From CAXBNB01 sp040151475 (GTDB lineage Bacteria; Bacteroidota; Bacteroidia; Cytophagales; Cyclobacteriaceae): a stretch of 64,000 nt of DNA. Below are positions 43,328 to 52,669 of this stretch, one piece after another (within the stretch, counting starts at the first letter, position 1; each line of letters begins with the position of its first letter). The DNA lies in NCBI RefSeq assembly GCF_040151475.1, contig NZ_JBDKWG010000151.1, forward strand, positions 124,001-188,000, read 5' to 3'. The notes beneath the pieces are model-generated. The model was not told the DNA's origin. It searched no databases and saw only the letters and a list, made by a program, of their open reading frames with translations. Both the position numbers and the translations under genes were made by a program.

Positions 43328-43374
43328 AAAATAATTTCAACAAATTTAAATTTTGATACAAATATCACAATCCA

Positions 43375-44463
43375 ATGAATGTGGATCAAGCAGATGGACT
43401 AAGAAAAATAATTCACATCGACATGGATGCATTTTTCGCATCTGTAGAGCAAAGAGATAATCCGGATCTCAAAGGAAAACCAGTAGCTGTTGGGGGCAGC
43501 AGACAAAGAGGTGTAGTAGCTGCGGCTTCCTATGAAGCCAGGAGGTATGGAGTACACTCAGCACTCGCTTCTGTCACTGCTTACCGAAGATGCCCCAACA
43601 TCATATTTGTACCTCCCAGGTTTGATGTATATAAAAAAGTATCCGAACAAATCAGGGAAATATTTTTAGACTATACAGATTTAGTAGAACCTCTCTCTTT
43701 GGATGAAGCTTACCTGGATGTGACCAGCAACAAAAAGGGCATGCCATCAGCCACTCTCATAGCCAAAGAGATAAGGGCAAGAATAAAAGAAACCACAAAC
43801 CTAACAGCATCTGCAGGTATTTCTATCAATAAATTTCTGGCCAAGACCGCATCGGATATCAATAAACCAAACGGGTTAACATTGATAAAACCTGATGAGG
43901 CTACCAGTTTTATTGAGAAATTGAAAATTGAAAAATTTCATGGTATAGGAAAGGTCACTGCAAAAAAAATGAGCAGAATGGGCATTCACTGTGGCCTGGA
44001 TTTAAAATCAAAATCTCTTTCATTCTTACAATCCAACTTTGGAAAAACAGGAAAGTATTATTACAATATTGCCAGAGCTATTGATGAAAGAGAGGTAAAT
44101 CCAAATAGGATTAGAAAATCAGTAAGTGTAGAAAACACTTTTGATTATGACATTGTCGCTACAAAAGACATTATTCAGGAATTAGAGATTCTTTCTGATT
44201 CGCTTTTTTCAAGGATAGAAAAATCAAAATCATACGGAAGAACACTCACTATAAAATTTAAATTTGATGATTTTACTCAAATCACACGGAGTAAAACTTC
44301 TTTTGATTTTCTCAGATCAAAAGAGAGTATTATCAACTTGATGAAAGAAATAGTTCAGACCGAAACCAGTGAATTTAAACCCATTCGTCTTTTGGGAATT
44401 GGTATCTCTAATCTGGAGCATGAAGGAGAAAATCACTATATACAACTCACTCTGGATTTCTGA
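43375..44463 (+). CDS. dinB: DNA polymerase IV
   Basis: A 362-residue Y-family polymerase. IIHIDMDAFFASVEQRDNPDL, AASYEARRYGVHSAL and DLVEPLSLDEAYLDVT carry the catalytic acids (D, D, E). ASAGISINKFLAKTASDINKPNG and the helix-hairpin-helix segment KFHGIGKVTAKKM follow, with the little-finger domain after. The C-terminus ends QLTLDF, a plausible beta-clamp-binding peptide. It performs translesion synthesis. Its stop codon abuts the end of the convergent ArsC-like gene with no gap. Confidence 0.96.
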   Translation: MNVDQADGLRKIIHIDMDAFFASVEQRDNPDLKGKPVAVGGSRQRGVVAAASYEARRYGVHSALASVTAYRRCPNIIFVPPRFDVYKKVSEQIREIFLDYTDLVEPLSLDEAYLDVTSNKKGMPSATLIAKEIRARIKETTNLTASAGISINKFLAKTASDINKPNGLTLIKPDEATSFIEKLKIEKFHGIGKVTAKKMSRMGIHCGLDLKSKSLSFLQSNFGKTGKYYYNIARAIDEREVNPNRIRKSVSVENTFDYDIVATKDIIQELEILSDSLFSRIEKSKSYGRTLTIKFKFDDFTQITRSKTSFDFLRSKESIINLMKEIVQTETSEFKPIRLLGIGISNLEHEGENHYIQLTLDF

Positions 44464-44832
44464 TCAGGTCAGAGATTGCAAATTAAAAATATCAGCTTTG
44501 TTAGTAATGATATACGCTTTGGATTCCGTTAATACAATGGGGGTTTTCAATAATTGAGGGTATTTGTGGAAAAGTTTAATATAATCTTCTTCTTTAAAAT
44601 GATCTATTTGAGATTTAAATCGATCCATAAAACTAGATTCTGCAATTATCAGATCTTTAGAGTCCATCTTCAAACGAAGGAGCAAATCCTTAATAAATGA
44701 AATGCTAAGGCTAACTTTTGATGTGTCGTATTTTTTTATATGACTACTCAGTATATTCATGTAAGCCAGTGTTTCCTTACTAAAATTATCCTCTCCATTG
44801 TACACTATGGTCATTTTACTAATTGTAGTCAT
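44464..44832 (-). CDS. ArsC/Spx-fold protein lacking the catalytic cysteine
   Basis: A 122-residue protein. The thioredoxin-like strand MTIVYNGEDNFSKETLAYM aligns with the ArsC start (TIYHNPxCxxSRxTL), but the cysteine position is occupied by a non-cysteine residue. The C-terminal FKEEDYIKLFHKYPQLLKTPIVL matches the ArsC LIxxMxxHPxLIxRPIV block, with K in place of the catalytic arginine. It is therefore unlikely to reduce arsenate, and a binding or regulatory role is more plausible. It is convergent with dinB. Confidence 0.65.
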   Translation of the reverse strand: MTTISKMTIVYNGEDNFSKETLAYMNILSSHIKKYDTSKVSLSISFIKDLLLRLKMDSKDLIIAESSFMDRFKSQIDHFKEEDYIKLFHKYPQLLKTPIVLTESKAYIITNKADIFNLQSLT

Positions 44833-45055
44833 TCTATTTTCAATTTACTCTTTTCAAGTATTTCAAAATTAGAAAGAGGAGTAAGCACCAACATTGACAT
44901 CCATCAATCAGCATGTTTTTTTTACATGACTTTAATCACATTTTAGCAGAGACTTCTGATAAAAAATAGAGATATTCATTTTTTATCTCTCTATACTTTG
45001 GGATGAATTGAATAAAAATTCATCTTTGTCAAACAAAATAGAAAGAACAAAAATT

Positions 45056-45457
45056 ATGGAGATCAAAGGAAAGTTGATAGAAAAATCAGAAACTGCAAAT
45101 GTCACTGCAACATTTAAAAAAAGAGAATTTGTACTGGAATACGCAGAGAATCCACAGTATCCTGAGTTTATCAAATTTGAATTAATACAAGATAAATGTG
45201 ATCAGCTTGACGGATTTAATATAGGCCAGGAAATCAATGTGGCTTTTAACTTGAAAGGCAGAAAATGGACTGATCCTCAAGGAGTGGTCAAATATTTCAA
45301 TTCCTTACAAGCGTGGAAACTTTCGGCAGCACACGACATTACAGTCGGTACACCAAGCAATAAGCCTTCTGTAGAGCCTGAAGCTCTATCGGGTCAATCG
45401 GAACCTGAATGGTTACAAAGCACAAGTGGAACTGACGGAGATGATTTGCCTTTCTAA
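45056..45457 (+). CDS. DUF3127 protein with an SSB-like C-terminal tail
   Basis: About 133 residues from the ATG at 45056; the longer frame adds 16 doubtful residues. The DUF3127 domain (MEIKGKLIEKSETANVTATF, KREFVLEYAENPQYPEF, GRKWTDPQGVVKYFNSLQAW) is predicted to form an OB fold. The final GDDLPF is very like the DDDIPF tip through which single-stranded-DNA-binding proteins recruit repair partners. A nucleic-acid-binding role is a reasonable inference. The gene stands alone, 148 bp before the next small acidic gene. Confidence 0.82.
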   Translation: MEIKGKLIEKSETANVTATFKKREFVLEYAENPQYPEFIKFELIQDKCDQLDGFNIGQEINVAFNLKGRKWTDPQGVVKYFNSLQAWKLSAAHDITVGTPSNKPSVEPEALSGQSEPEWLQSTSGTDGDDLPF

Positions 45458-45610
45458 AGCGTGTTTTATATTAATCTTCAAAAAAACTCCAACTTATTTA
45501 AGTTAAAATTTATCAAGTGAAATTTTATTACTATTTTGATGTATAAATACTAATAAAATTTATAGAATTAAAGCATCAACCAACAACACCTATTAATATA
45601 ATTATTGGCT

Positions 45611-45967
45611 ATGAATGTAAACAAACCACGAGTAATAAAAGATTTCGAAAAACTGGATGAATCAATTCGCGAACAGATTAAACTGGTATATCCGGAGGGA
45701 TTTGTGGACAACTTAATATCTTATGTCAACAAAGACGGACAAAAAGTGAGTGCATTGCCACTGGAAACAGATGAATTTTACTATCTGGTAAGAATGACCA
45801 CCAAACAAGCTGCCCAAATCATTGACGAAGACGATGACTTTGATGATGACGGTATATTAAAATCTGAAGTGAAAGAAGATTATGAAAATAAGTATTCAGA
45901 TTTAGATTATTTATCGGACAATAGCGATGATGATGGTGGTGATGATGATGACGATGATTACGACTGA
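45611..45967 (+). CDS. Conserved hypothetical acidic protein
   Basis: About 118 residues from ATG 45611 (a TTG lies two codons upstream). The N-terminal half is a small globular domain (RVIKDFEKLDESIREQIKLV, ALPLETDEFYYLVRMT) of a type that I recall as common in Bacteroidota, with no known function. The C-terminal 45 residues are extremely acidic, ending in a run of aspartates. Its end abuts the convergent D-Ala-D-Ala ligase gene with no intergenic bases. Confidence 0.75.
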   Translation: MNVNKPRVIKDFEKLDESIREQIKLVYPEGFVDNLISYVNKDGQKVSALPLETDEFYYLVRMTTKQAAQIIDEDDDFDDDGILKSEVKEDYENKYSDLDYLSDNSDDDGGDDDDDDYD

Positions 45968-47062
45968 TCATCGTGTCGTTTTTATTCTTTTTTCCTTCTC
46001 AAACCTGTCAATTGCCAATTCGATCAGTTTACTGATCAATTGGCTGTAAGAAATCCCACTTGCCTCCCATAATTTAGGATACATACTGATTTTTGTAAAC
46101 CCGGGTATAGTATTTATTTCATTGACGATAATTCTATTGTCTTTCGTTAAAAACACATCTACCCTTGCAAATCCTTCACAGGACAATGTCTTAAAAGTCT
46201 TAATGGCGATATCTTGAATCTGAGATTGTATATCAGATTCAACCTGAGCTGGAATATCAATCTTAAAACCAGAAGCATCAACATATTTGGCATCATAAGA
46301 ATAAAAAGAATCACTAAAGCTAATCTCTCCCACAACTGAAGCTTTTGGGTTTTCATTTCCCAGTATAGCACACTCAATCTCTCTTCCAGCTATGAATTCT
46401 TCAATAATAATCTTATTGTCATATTCAAAGGCCTCCTTCACCGCTTTTATATATTCCTCTTCTGTATCAGCTCTATTGATGCCTACTGACGAACCTAAAT
46501 TCGCAGGTTTTACAAAACATGGAAGTCCCAATTTACCTTCAACATCATCAAATGACGGGATTTCATCTTGAATTCTTAGTGTTATAAATTTTCCGATTGG
46601 CAATCCGGCATCTCGCAGCAGGCGCTTCATCACATCCTTATCCATACCAACAGCCGAGCCCAATACACCTGCTCCAACAAATGGAATATTTGCCAGTTTC
46701 AACAAACCCTGAATTGTCCCGTCTTCGCCGAAGGGACCGTGCAAAACAGGAAAAACAACATCTATTTTCTGATCAAACCCTGAGTTAGTAAAATTAGATA
46801 TTTTCCCTCCACTCTGCGGAATTAATGCCACTTCATCGCTTTCAAGATTAAGACTAATCGTTGCATCGTCATGGCTGTTAAGTAAAATAGAAGTACTTTC
46901 ATTGAGAAGCCAGTTACCCCCTTTGTCTATCCCTATTAGTATTGGATTGAACCGCTCTTTGTCGATGGCTTCAATGACATTTTTAGCCGATTTTAAAGAT
47001 ATCTCATGTTCGGCTGACTTCCCTCCAAACAGTAACGCTACATTAATTTTCTTCTTTTCCAT
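45968..47062 (-). CDS. ddl: D-alanine--D-alanine ligase
   Basis: About 364 residues from ATG 47062 (MEKKKINVALLFGGKSAEHE). FPVLHGPFGEDGTIQGLL, PCFVKPANLGSSVGINRA, FIAGREIECAILG and IIVNEINTIPGFTKISMYP are the ATP-grasp and active-site motifs of Ddl. It makes the D-Ala-D-Ala dipeptide for peptidoglycan. The longer upstream frame is unlikely because the promoter's -7 box lies inside it. The leader would then be only a few bases or absent. Confidence 0.94.
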   Translation of the reverse strand: MEKKKINVALLFGGKSAEHEISLKSAKNVIEAIDKERFNPILIGIDKGGNWLLNESTSILLNSHDDATISLNLESDEVALIPQSGGKISNFTNSGFDQKIDVVFPVLHGPFGEDGTIQGLLKLANIPFVGAGVLGSAVGMDKDVMKRLLRDAGLPIGKFITLRIQDEIPSFDDVEGKLGLPCFVKPANLGSSVGINRADTEEEYIKAVKEAFEYDNKIIIEEFIAGREIECAILGNENPKASVVGEISFSDSFYSYDAKYVDASGFKIDIPAQVESDIQSQIQDIAIKTFKTLSCEGFARVDVFLTKDNRIIVNEINTIPGFTKISMYPKLWEASGISYSQLISKLIELAIDRFEKEKRIKTTR

Positions 47063-47071
47063 ATTCTCATT

Positions 47072-47102
47072 CAAATATAGCAGGCAATTAGCAATGTGCA
47101 AT
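47072..47102 (-). promoter_or_regulatory. Bacteroidetes-type promoter of ddl
   Basis: On the - strand, ATTG (47102-47099), 19 bases, then TATATTTG (47079-47072). The -7 box is a perfect TAnnTTTG and the -33 box matches 3 of 4. The ATG at 47062 is only 9 bases past the -7 box, so the transcript may be nearly leaderless. Confidence 0.65.
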
Positions 47103-47313
47103 TATTCGTGCACAATTTTCAATTTCATTCAAAATATCATGAGTTGTTTCAAAACAATTTCAGCTTTCATCTCTACATTTATATATATCCAATATCCTAA
47201 ATAATTGATATCTCTATAATTTTGAAACAGAAGCTCAACAAAAGATTTCAATTGATCTGTAGATTAACAATTCAATTGATTAATTTTCCATTTTTAAAAA
47301 ACAATCATCTCGA

Positions 47314-48189
47314 ATGGGTGAAAAACTTCAGGATGTTTTAAGAATATTAAAACATTTAGCCATAGTTTCGGCAATTATATTATGCCTAATTGTCGGATTT
47401 TTCTACATCTATCTGCCTATCGTCACCAATCATGGTGACTCAATATCCGTCCCCAACCTGGAAGGTAAAGACATTGAATCTTTAGAAGAATTTATGGCCA
47501 ATAAAAAATTGAGATATGAGGTAGAACCTGATTCGGGGTATTCAGCTAAATATCCTCCTTTAGCAGTACTTAAGCAATTTCCTCTGCCAAATTCAAAAGT
47601 GAAGGAAAACCGAAAAATTTACATTACGCTAAATGCGAATAAACCTCCGGTGATTCGGGTGCCCAATCTATATGGATACTCTTTAAAGGATGCAATGCTT
47701 CAATTAAACAGTCTTGGACTAGCGGTCGGGGTTACCAAATATGTCCCCGAACTTCATATCAACACTGTATTAGAATGGAGTTACAATGGTAAAAAAATGA
47801 AACCTGATCAGGAAGTGCCCAAAGGATCAAAAATTGATTTTACCCTGGCAGATGGAGCTGGAAATCAGAAGTTTCCTATCCCAAACCTTATCGGTCAGGA
47901 TTTTGAAGATGGAAAAGTAGCTTTATTCGGTATGGGGCTGAAAGTTGGTAACTTATTTTTCAAAAAAGAGGGCATCATCGAAGTGGAAACCAAAGACGAA
48001 TTGGGAAATGTAGAGTTGAAAGAAATCAAAATTGGCCAGGGAAAAATATTCAAACAAAAACCAGCCAGTCAGCAAGGGTCTATAAGGATAGGAGAACCAA
48101 TAGATCTTTGGGTGGTAGAAACCGATTCCGTTGATTTATTCGACATTCAGGATTTGGATTTAGGGAGTGAAGAAAAATCAGAAGAATAA
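47314..48189 (+). CDS. PASTA-domain membrane protein
   Basis: A 291-residue protein with a short cytoplasmic start, one membrane helix (HLAIVSAIILCLIVGFFYIYL) and about three PASTA repeats outside: SVPNLEGKDIESLEEF, RVPNLYGYSLKDAMLQLNSL and PIPNLIGQDFEDGKVAL. PASTA modules bind peptidoglycan or muropeptides. No kinase or transpeptidase domain is fused, unlike classical PASTA kinases and PBPs. It sits near ddl (divergent) and may serve cell-wall sensing. A T9SS cargo gene follows 58 bp later. Confidence 0.9.
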   Translation: MGEKLQDVLRILKHLAIVSAIILCLIVGFFYIYLPIVTNHGDSISVPNLEGKDIESLEEFMANKKLRYEVEPDSGYSAKYPPLAVLKQFPLPNSKVKENRKIYITLNANKPPVIRVPNLYGYSLKDAMLQLNSLGLAVGVTKYVPELHINTVLEWSYNGKKMKPDQEVPKGSKIDFTLADGAGNQKFPIPNLIGQDFEDGKVALFGMGLKVGNLFFKKEGIIEVETKDELGNVELKEIKIGQGKIFKQKPASQQGSIRIGEPIDLWVVETDSVDLFDIQDLDLGSEEKSEE

Positions 48190-48247
48190 TTCTCAAAATA
48201 AAATCAACCATAACTTATTGCGTTAGGTATTAGTAAAACCGAATTTA

Positions 48248-50134
48248 GTGAACAGATTATTTCTATTATTACTCTTTTTTTTAATTAATACAACTTTGCT
48301 GGCGCAATTGGAATTGAGACCTATTCCCAAATTCCACTCAACCACCACTCCCTCCTATTCCAACGGAAGGACTACCGCTGCTCTGGCAAAACTTGACACG
48401 ATCTCTCTTCCATTTTGGGACGATTTTTCGTTTTCATCTCCGGGAGTTGACACCACACTTTGGCAAAATGGCGTAGGTGTATTTATCAATCCTTCCATAG
48501 GCATCAACCAACCTACCATCAATGTAGCTACTTTTGATGGTATAAACTCTACAGGCAGGCCTTACAACTCAGAATCTGACTTTGTAGCACCTACCGATAG
48601 CCTTATATCACAGGCAATAGATTTGTCTGAAGTACCTATTGAAAAAGAAAACAGCGTGTACCTGAGTTTCTTCTGGCAGATGAAAGGCTGGGGTGAGCTG
48701 CCAGATCCTAAAGACTCCATTCGGGTTGATTTTCTCAACCGCAACGGAGAATGGATTAGAAAATGGTCGGTAGCAGGACTCCCGGCAAACCTTTCTAACG
48801 ACTTTCAAAAAGTATATATTCAGGTTTCAGGTTCGCAGTTCTTTCACGAAGGGTTTAGATTCAAGTTTCAAAGCTATGGGAAAACTACAGGGGCATTTGA
48901 CAGTTGGCACATAGACTATGTATATTTAAATCAAGACAGAAATACCAACAACGAATCTATTTTTGATCATGCAGTAACGAATGAACCCCTATCCATTTTT
49001 AAAACTTATACTTCCATACCTTATTCACAATTGTTTGCCTTTCCTGATACTATATTTTCTTCTGTAAAAGTTACATTGTCCAGTTTTGAAAACAATATAC
49101 AACCGGTAGAATACAACTACATTATAAGAGATGAATTGGCAGGTCAGGAAATATTCCGTGAAAACAGTACAATCAATCCACTTTCTGCTTTTGGCAGGGC
49201 TGAAGTAGAAACAGAGGTGATTGATCATTCTATCTTTAATGAAAATACAGATTCGTTGTATATATCTACAGAATTTGAATTTATAAGCGGTGATAATTAT
49301 TTCATCAAATCAATCAATAATGGAGGAGCCGATACTACTTTTCTTGTAGATGAAGAATACAACTTCAGGCTAAATGACAATGTAAAAAAAGTATTTAAGA
49401 TCCATGATGTATTGTCGTATGACGATGGATCTGCAGAATTTGCCGCAGGAATAAATCAAAGTAATGGACAAATAGCCATTGAATTTGTACTGGCAGAGCA
49501 AGATACCATAACCGATATTGACATCTATTTTCCATTGATCAAACCAGTAATATCCTCTGGAGAACAAATGAATCTTTCAGTTTTCAGGAATCTTTCAGGG
49601 GAAACAGGTTCAATTTCAGCTAAACAAAATTTCGTTATAGAACCCAGTGATTCAATCAATCAGTTCACTCGTTATACTTTCGAGTTTCCTGTAGTAGTTT
49701 CAGGCACTTTCTACATCGGGTTTCAACAATTCAAAGATGACTTTATTGGCATAGGCTTAGATAAGACCAACAATCAGGGAAGTAAAATATACGTAAACAC
49801 TGAAGGAGATTGGAATTCGAATGTAGTAGTAGAAGGAAGTCTGATGATCCGGCCTATCTTTGGAAAAACCAACTACGACCCCAATGCGGTAGTAGGAATT
49901 GAAAAAGATAAAGCAGAAAAATTTCTTCAATTCTATCCAAACCCCGCTCAAAATACCATCAACATAAAGGGGACATTTGATCAAATAGAAATGTTCTCTA
50001 TTTCGGGAAGATCAGTAAATTTATCAATTTCAGAAAATAAAATTGATGTATCAGGATTGACCAACGGAATTTACATCCTTAAAGGAAATAAAAACGGCAA
50101 TTCTCAAATTGAAAAGGTAATCATAAGGCACTAA
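48248..50134 (+). CDS. T9SS type A sorting-domain protein
   Basis: A 628-residue secreted protein. It has a signal peptide (MNRLFLLLLFFLINTTLLA) and large beta-rich central regions beginning FWDDFSFSSPGVDTTLW. The C-terminal T9SS signal is LQFYPNPAQNTINI...GLTNGIYILKGN...KVIIRH. By family the C-terminal domain sends the protein through the type IX secretion system to the cell surface, where it is often attached to A-type LPS. No catalytic motif is recognised. The start is GTG at 48248. It converges with nspC, leaving 6 bp between. Confidence 0.88.
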   Translation: MNRLFLLLLFFLINTTLLAQLELRPIPKFHSTTTPSYSNGRTTAALAKLDTISLPFWDDFSFSSPGVDTTLWQNGVGVFINPSIGINQPTINVATFDGINSTGRPYNSESDFVAPTDSLISQAIDLSEVPIEKENSVYLSFFWQMKGWGELPDPKDSIRVDFLNRNGEWIRKWSVAGLPANLSNDFQKVYIQVSGSQFFHEGFRFKFQSYGKTTGAFDSWHIDYVYLNQDRNTNNESIFDHAVTNEPLSIFKTYTSIPYSQLFAFPDTIFSSVKVTLSSFENNIQPVEYNYIIRDELAGQEIFRENSTINPLSAFGRAEVETEVIDHSIFNENTDSLYISTEFEFISGDNYFIKSINNGGADTTFLVDEEYNFRLNDNVKKVFKIHDVLSYDDGSAEFAAGINQSNGQIAIEFVLAEQDTITDIDIYFPLIKPVISSGEQMNLSVFRNLSGETGSISAKQNFVIEPSDSINQFTRYTFEFPVVVSGTFYIGFQQFKDDFIGIGLDKTNNQGSKIYVNTEGDWNSNVVVEGSLMIRPIFGKTNYDPNAVVGIEKDKAEKFLQFYPNPAQNTINIKGTFDQIEMFSISGRSVNLSISENKIDVSGLTNGIYILKGNKNGNSQIEKVIIRH

Positions 50135-50140
50135 ATCCTT

Positions 50141-51268
50141 TCAAGAAAGCCTATCTTTATAATCATTGTAGCCAAACGTTCTAACCAGCTCAAGCTCACC
50201 TGTCCTTCTGATGATTCCAATGGAAGGATGCTTTACTCCGTTAAAGGTAGTGGTCTTAACCATAGTGTAGTGAATCATATCCTCAAAAATTAATTGATCA
50301 CCAACATGAAGCTCATTGTCAAAAGAATAGGTATCCAGATAATCTCCTGCAAGACAACTTACACCACCGATTTTATATTTGTATGATCCAATGTCCCTAT
50401 CGGTATGCCCTTGCTTGACTTTGGGTCTGTAAGGCATTTCCAAACAATCCGGCATATGACAAGTAAATGAACCATCAATTATGGCAGTCTTAACACCTCC
50501 ATTTTCAACTATATCTAACACAGTAGTCTGCAACTCTCCAGTCTGCCAGGCCACAGCACTACCTGGCTCTAAAACCACATCCACCTTATACTTCTCTTTA
50601 AATTTCCTAAGCAAGTCGATCAAGTGATCAACATCATATCCGGCTCTTGTAATGGCATGCCCCCCACCCATGTTTACCCATTTCACTTTTTTCAGTTCAT
50701 TACCAAACCTTGCTTCCAAAGCTTCCAGCACACCTTTTAAGGCATACGAATCTGACTCACACAATACATGAAAATGAAGTCCATCAATTCCCTCTGGAAG
50801 ACCATTGGCAAAATGTTCCTTCGTCATTCCTAATCTCGAATCCGGAGCAGACGGATTATACAAATCAGTACTTACATCAGAAAACTCAGGATTGACTCTG
50901 ATACCACAGGAAACACCCCACTTTTTAGCTTTCTCTCTATACCTTTCAAATTGGTTAAGAGAATTAAAAGTAATATGACTACTTGATTGCAATATCTGAT
51001 CAATTTCATCTTCGGTATAAGCTACCGAGTAAGTGTGGGCTTTGCATTTCATTTCCTCAACACAAAGCTTTACTTCATTAAGAGAGCTTGCTGTAGCCCC
51101 TTTAAGGTATTTTCTAACCAATGGAAAGGCACTCCACATGGCGAATCCCTTAAAAGCCAGAATAATATCTACGCCTGTTTCACTTTGTACCCGCTTTAAC
51201 AACTGTAGATTCTTTTCTAACCGAACTTCATCCAATACAAAACATGGCGAGGGAAATTTTTCTTCCAT
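50141..51268 (-). CDS. nspC: Carboxynorspermidine decarboxylase
   Basis: A 375-residue alanine-racemase-fold PLP enzyme. PSPCFVLDEVRLEKNLQLL and ILAFKGFAMWSAFPLV, with the PLP lysine in AFKG, fit the family. GLHFHVLCESDSYALKG, WVNMGGGHAITRAGYD and EPGSAVAWQTG are NspC motifs, and GPVDSCDxxD-type contacts are replaced by SFTCHMPDCLEMPYRP. It decarboxylates carboxynorspermidine or carboxyspermidine to norspermidine or spermidine. It follows the carboxynorspermidine dehydrogenase gene by 12 bp in the same operon. Confidence 0.94.
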   Translation of the reverse strand: MEEKFPSPCFVLDEVRLEKNLQLLKRVQSETGVDIILAFKGFAMWSAFPLVRKYLKGATASSLNEVKLCVEEMKCKAHTYSVAYTEDEIDQILQSSSHITFNSLNQFERYREKAKKWGVSCGIRVNPEFSDVSTDLYNPSAPDSRLGMTKEHFANGLPEGIDGLHFHVLCESDSYALKGVLEALEARFGNELKKVKWVNMGGGHAITRAGYDVDHLIDLLRKFKEKYKVDVVLEPGSAVAWQTGELQTTVLDIVENGGVKTAIIDGSFTCHMPDCLEMPYRPKVKQGHTDRDIGSYKYKIGGVSCLAGDYLDTYSFDNELHVGDQLIFEDMIHYTMVKTTTFNGVKHPSIGIIRRTGELELVRTFGYNDYKDRLS

Positions 51269-51280
51269 AATACTGGAAAT

Positions 51281-52483
51281 CTAAACTTCTAAATCTATCT
51301 CATGCATTTCGTTCCAGGGTAATCCGTACTTTGGAAGTTCTGCCATGAAAGGATCAGGATTCATCTCTTCTACATTGAAAACACCTGCTCCGGACCACTC
51401 GCCTGTTAGCACCATCAATGCACCAATCATTGCCGGCACACCGGTAGTAAAAGATACTCCTTGTGCTCTGGTATCGTCAAAAGCATCCTGATGTTTACAA
51501 TTGTTATAAATATAATAAGTTCTGATATCTCCATCTTTCACTCCTTTAATCCGACATCCTATAGACGTCTGCCCATTGTAATTTTCAGCAAGGCTTCCCG
51601 GATCCGGCAACACAGCTTTCAGAAATTGCAATGGCACAATCTCTTTACCTTCGTACATTACAGGCTCAATAGAGGCCATACCTATGTTTTGAATTACCCT
51701 TAGGTGAGTAAGGTATTCATCTCCAAAAGTCATCCAAAAACGTGCTCTTTTTAATGATGGAAAGTTTTTAACCAACGATTCCAGTTCTTCATGATAAATC
51801 ACATAGGAATTTCGGGCTCCTATCTCAGGATAATTAATTGATTTTTTAATTTCATGGGGTTCTGTTTCTACCCACTTACCATTTTCATAATATTTGCCTT
51901 TTTGAGTTACTTCCCGAATATTTATTTCAGGGTTGAAATTAGTAGCAAAAGCCTTCCCATGATCTCCTGCATTGCAATCAACAATATCCAGGTAATGAAT
52001 TTCATCAAAATGATGCTTTGCAGCATAAGCGGTAAATATACTTGTAACACCAGGATCAAATCCACAACCCAGAATGGCTGTCAGGCCAGCTTCCTTAAAT
52101 CTGTCTTGATAGTCCCATTGCCATTTATATTCGAATTTAGCCTCGTCTTTTGGCTCATAATTGGCTGTATCCAAATAGTGCACGCCTGTTTCCAGGCATG
52201 CATCCATTATCGTTAAATCCTGATATGGCAATGCGACATTAATTACTATTTTGGGTTGCACTTCATTGATCAAACTGACCAACTCAGGTACATTGTCTGC
52301 ATCAACCTGAGCAGTCTTTACTTCTACCCCCAAATCAGTCAAAATATCTTTTGCTATAACATCACATTTAGACTGTGTCCTACTTGCTAAAGTGATATTT
52401 TTAAACAGATCAGCAACTTGTGCACACTTGTAGGAAACCACTCTTCCAACACCTCCGGCACCTATAATCAATACATTTGACAT
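51281..52483 (-). CDS. Carboxynorspermidine synthase (saccharopine dehydrogenase family)
   Basis: A 400-residue oxidoreductase. VLIIGAGGVGRVVSYKCAQ is the NADPH loop, VINVALPYQDLTIMDACLETGVHYLDTANYE the family block, and ILGCGFDPGVTSIFTAYAAKHHFDEI the substrate-domain start. It condenses diaminopropane or putrescine with aspartate semialdehyde to carboxy-polyamines. Together with nspC it makes the alternative-pathway triamine, which in other bacteria is linked to biofilm behaviour. A 187-bp AT-rich region precedes it and is shared with the divergent lipoprotein gene. Confidence 0.92.
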   Translation of the reverse strand: MSNVLIIGAGGVGRVVSYKCAQVADLFKNITLASRTQSKCDVIAKDILTDLGVEVKTAQVDADNVPELVSLINEVQPKIVINVALPYQDLTIMDACLETGVHYLDTANYEPKDEAKFEYKWQWDYQDRFKEAGLTAILGCGFDPGVTSIFTAYAAKHHFDEIHYLDIVDCNAGDHGKAFATNFNPEINIREVTQKGKYYENGKWVETEPHEIKKSINYPEIGARNSYVIYHEELESLVKNFPSLKRARFWMTFGDEYLTHLRVIQNIGMASIEPVMYEGKEIVPLQFLKAVLPDPGSLAENYNGQTSIGCRIKGVKDGDIRTYYIYNNCKHQDAFDDTRAQGVSFTTGVPAMIGALMVLTGEWSGAGVFNVEEMNPDPFMAELPKYGLPWNEMHEIDLEV

Positions 52484-52669
52484 TTACAATATTCTTAATA
52501 AAATGATAGGAAAATTTAAAATTTAGTCGTAACTATTACGCTTTATAAAAAAATAAATATAAAAAAACTCAAACATTTACCAAATAAAATATTTTTAGCT
52601 ATCTTATAGACTCCAATAATAATATAGAATACAATGACTCGCTAGAATTATTAAAAAACTAACAAAAAC

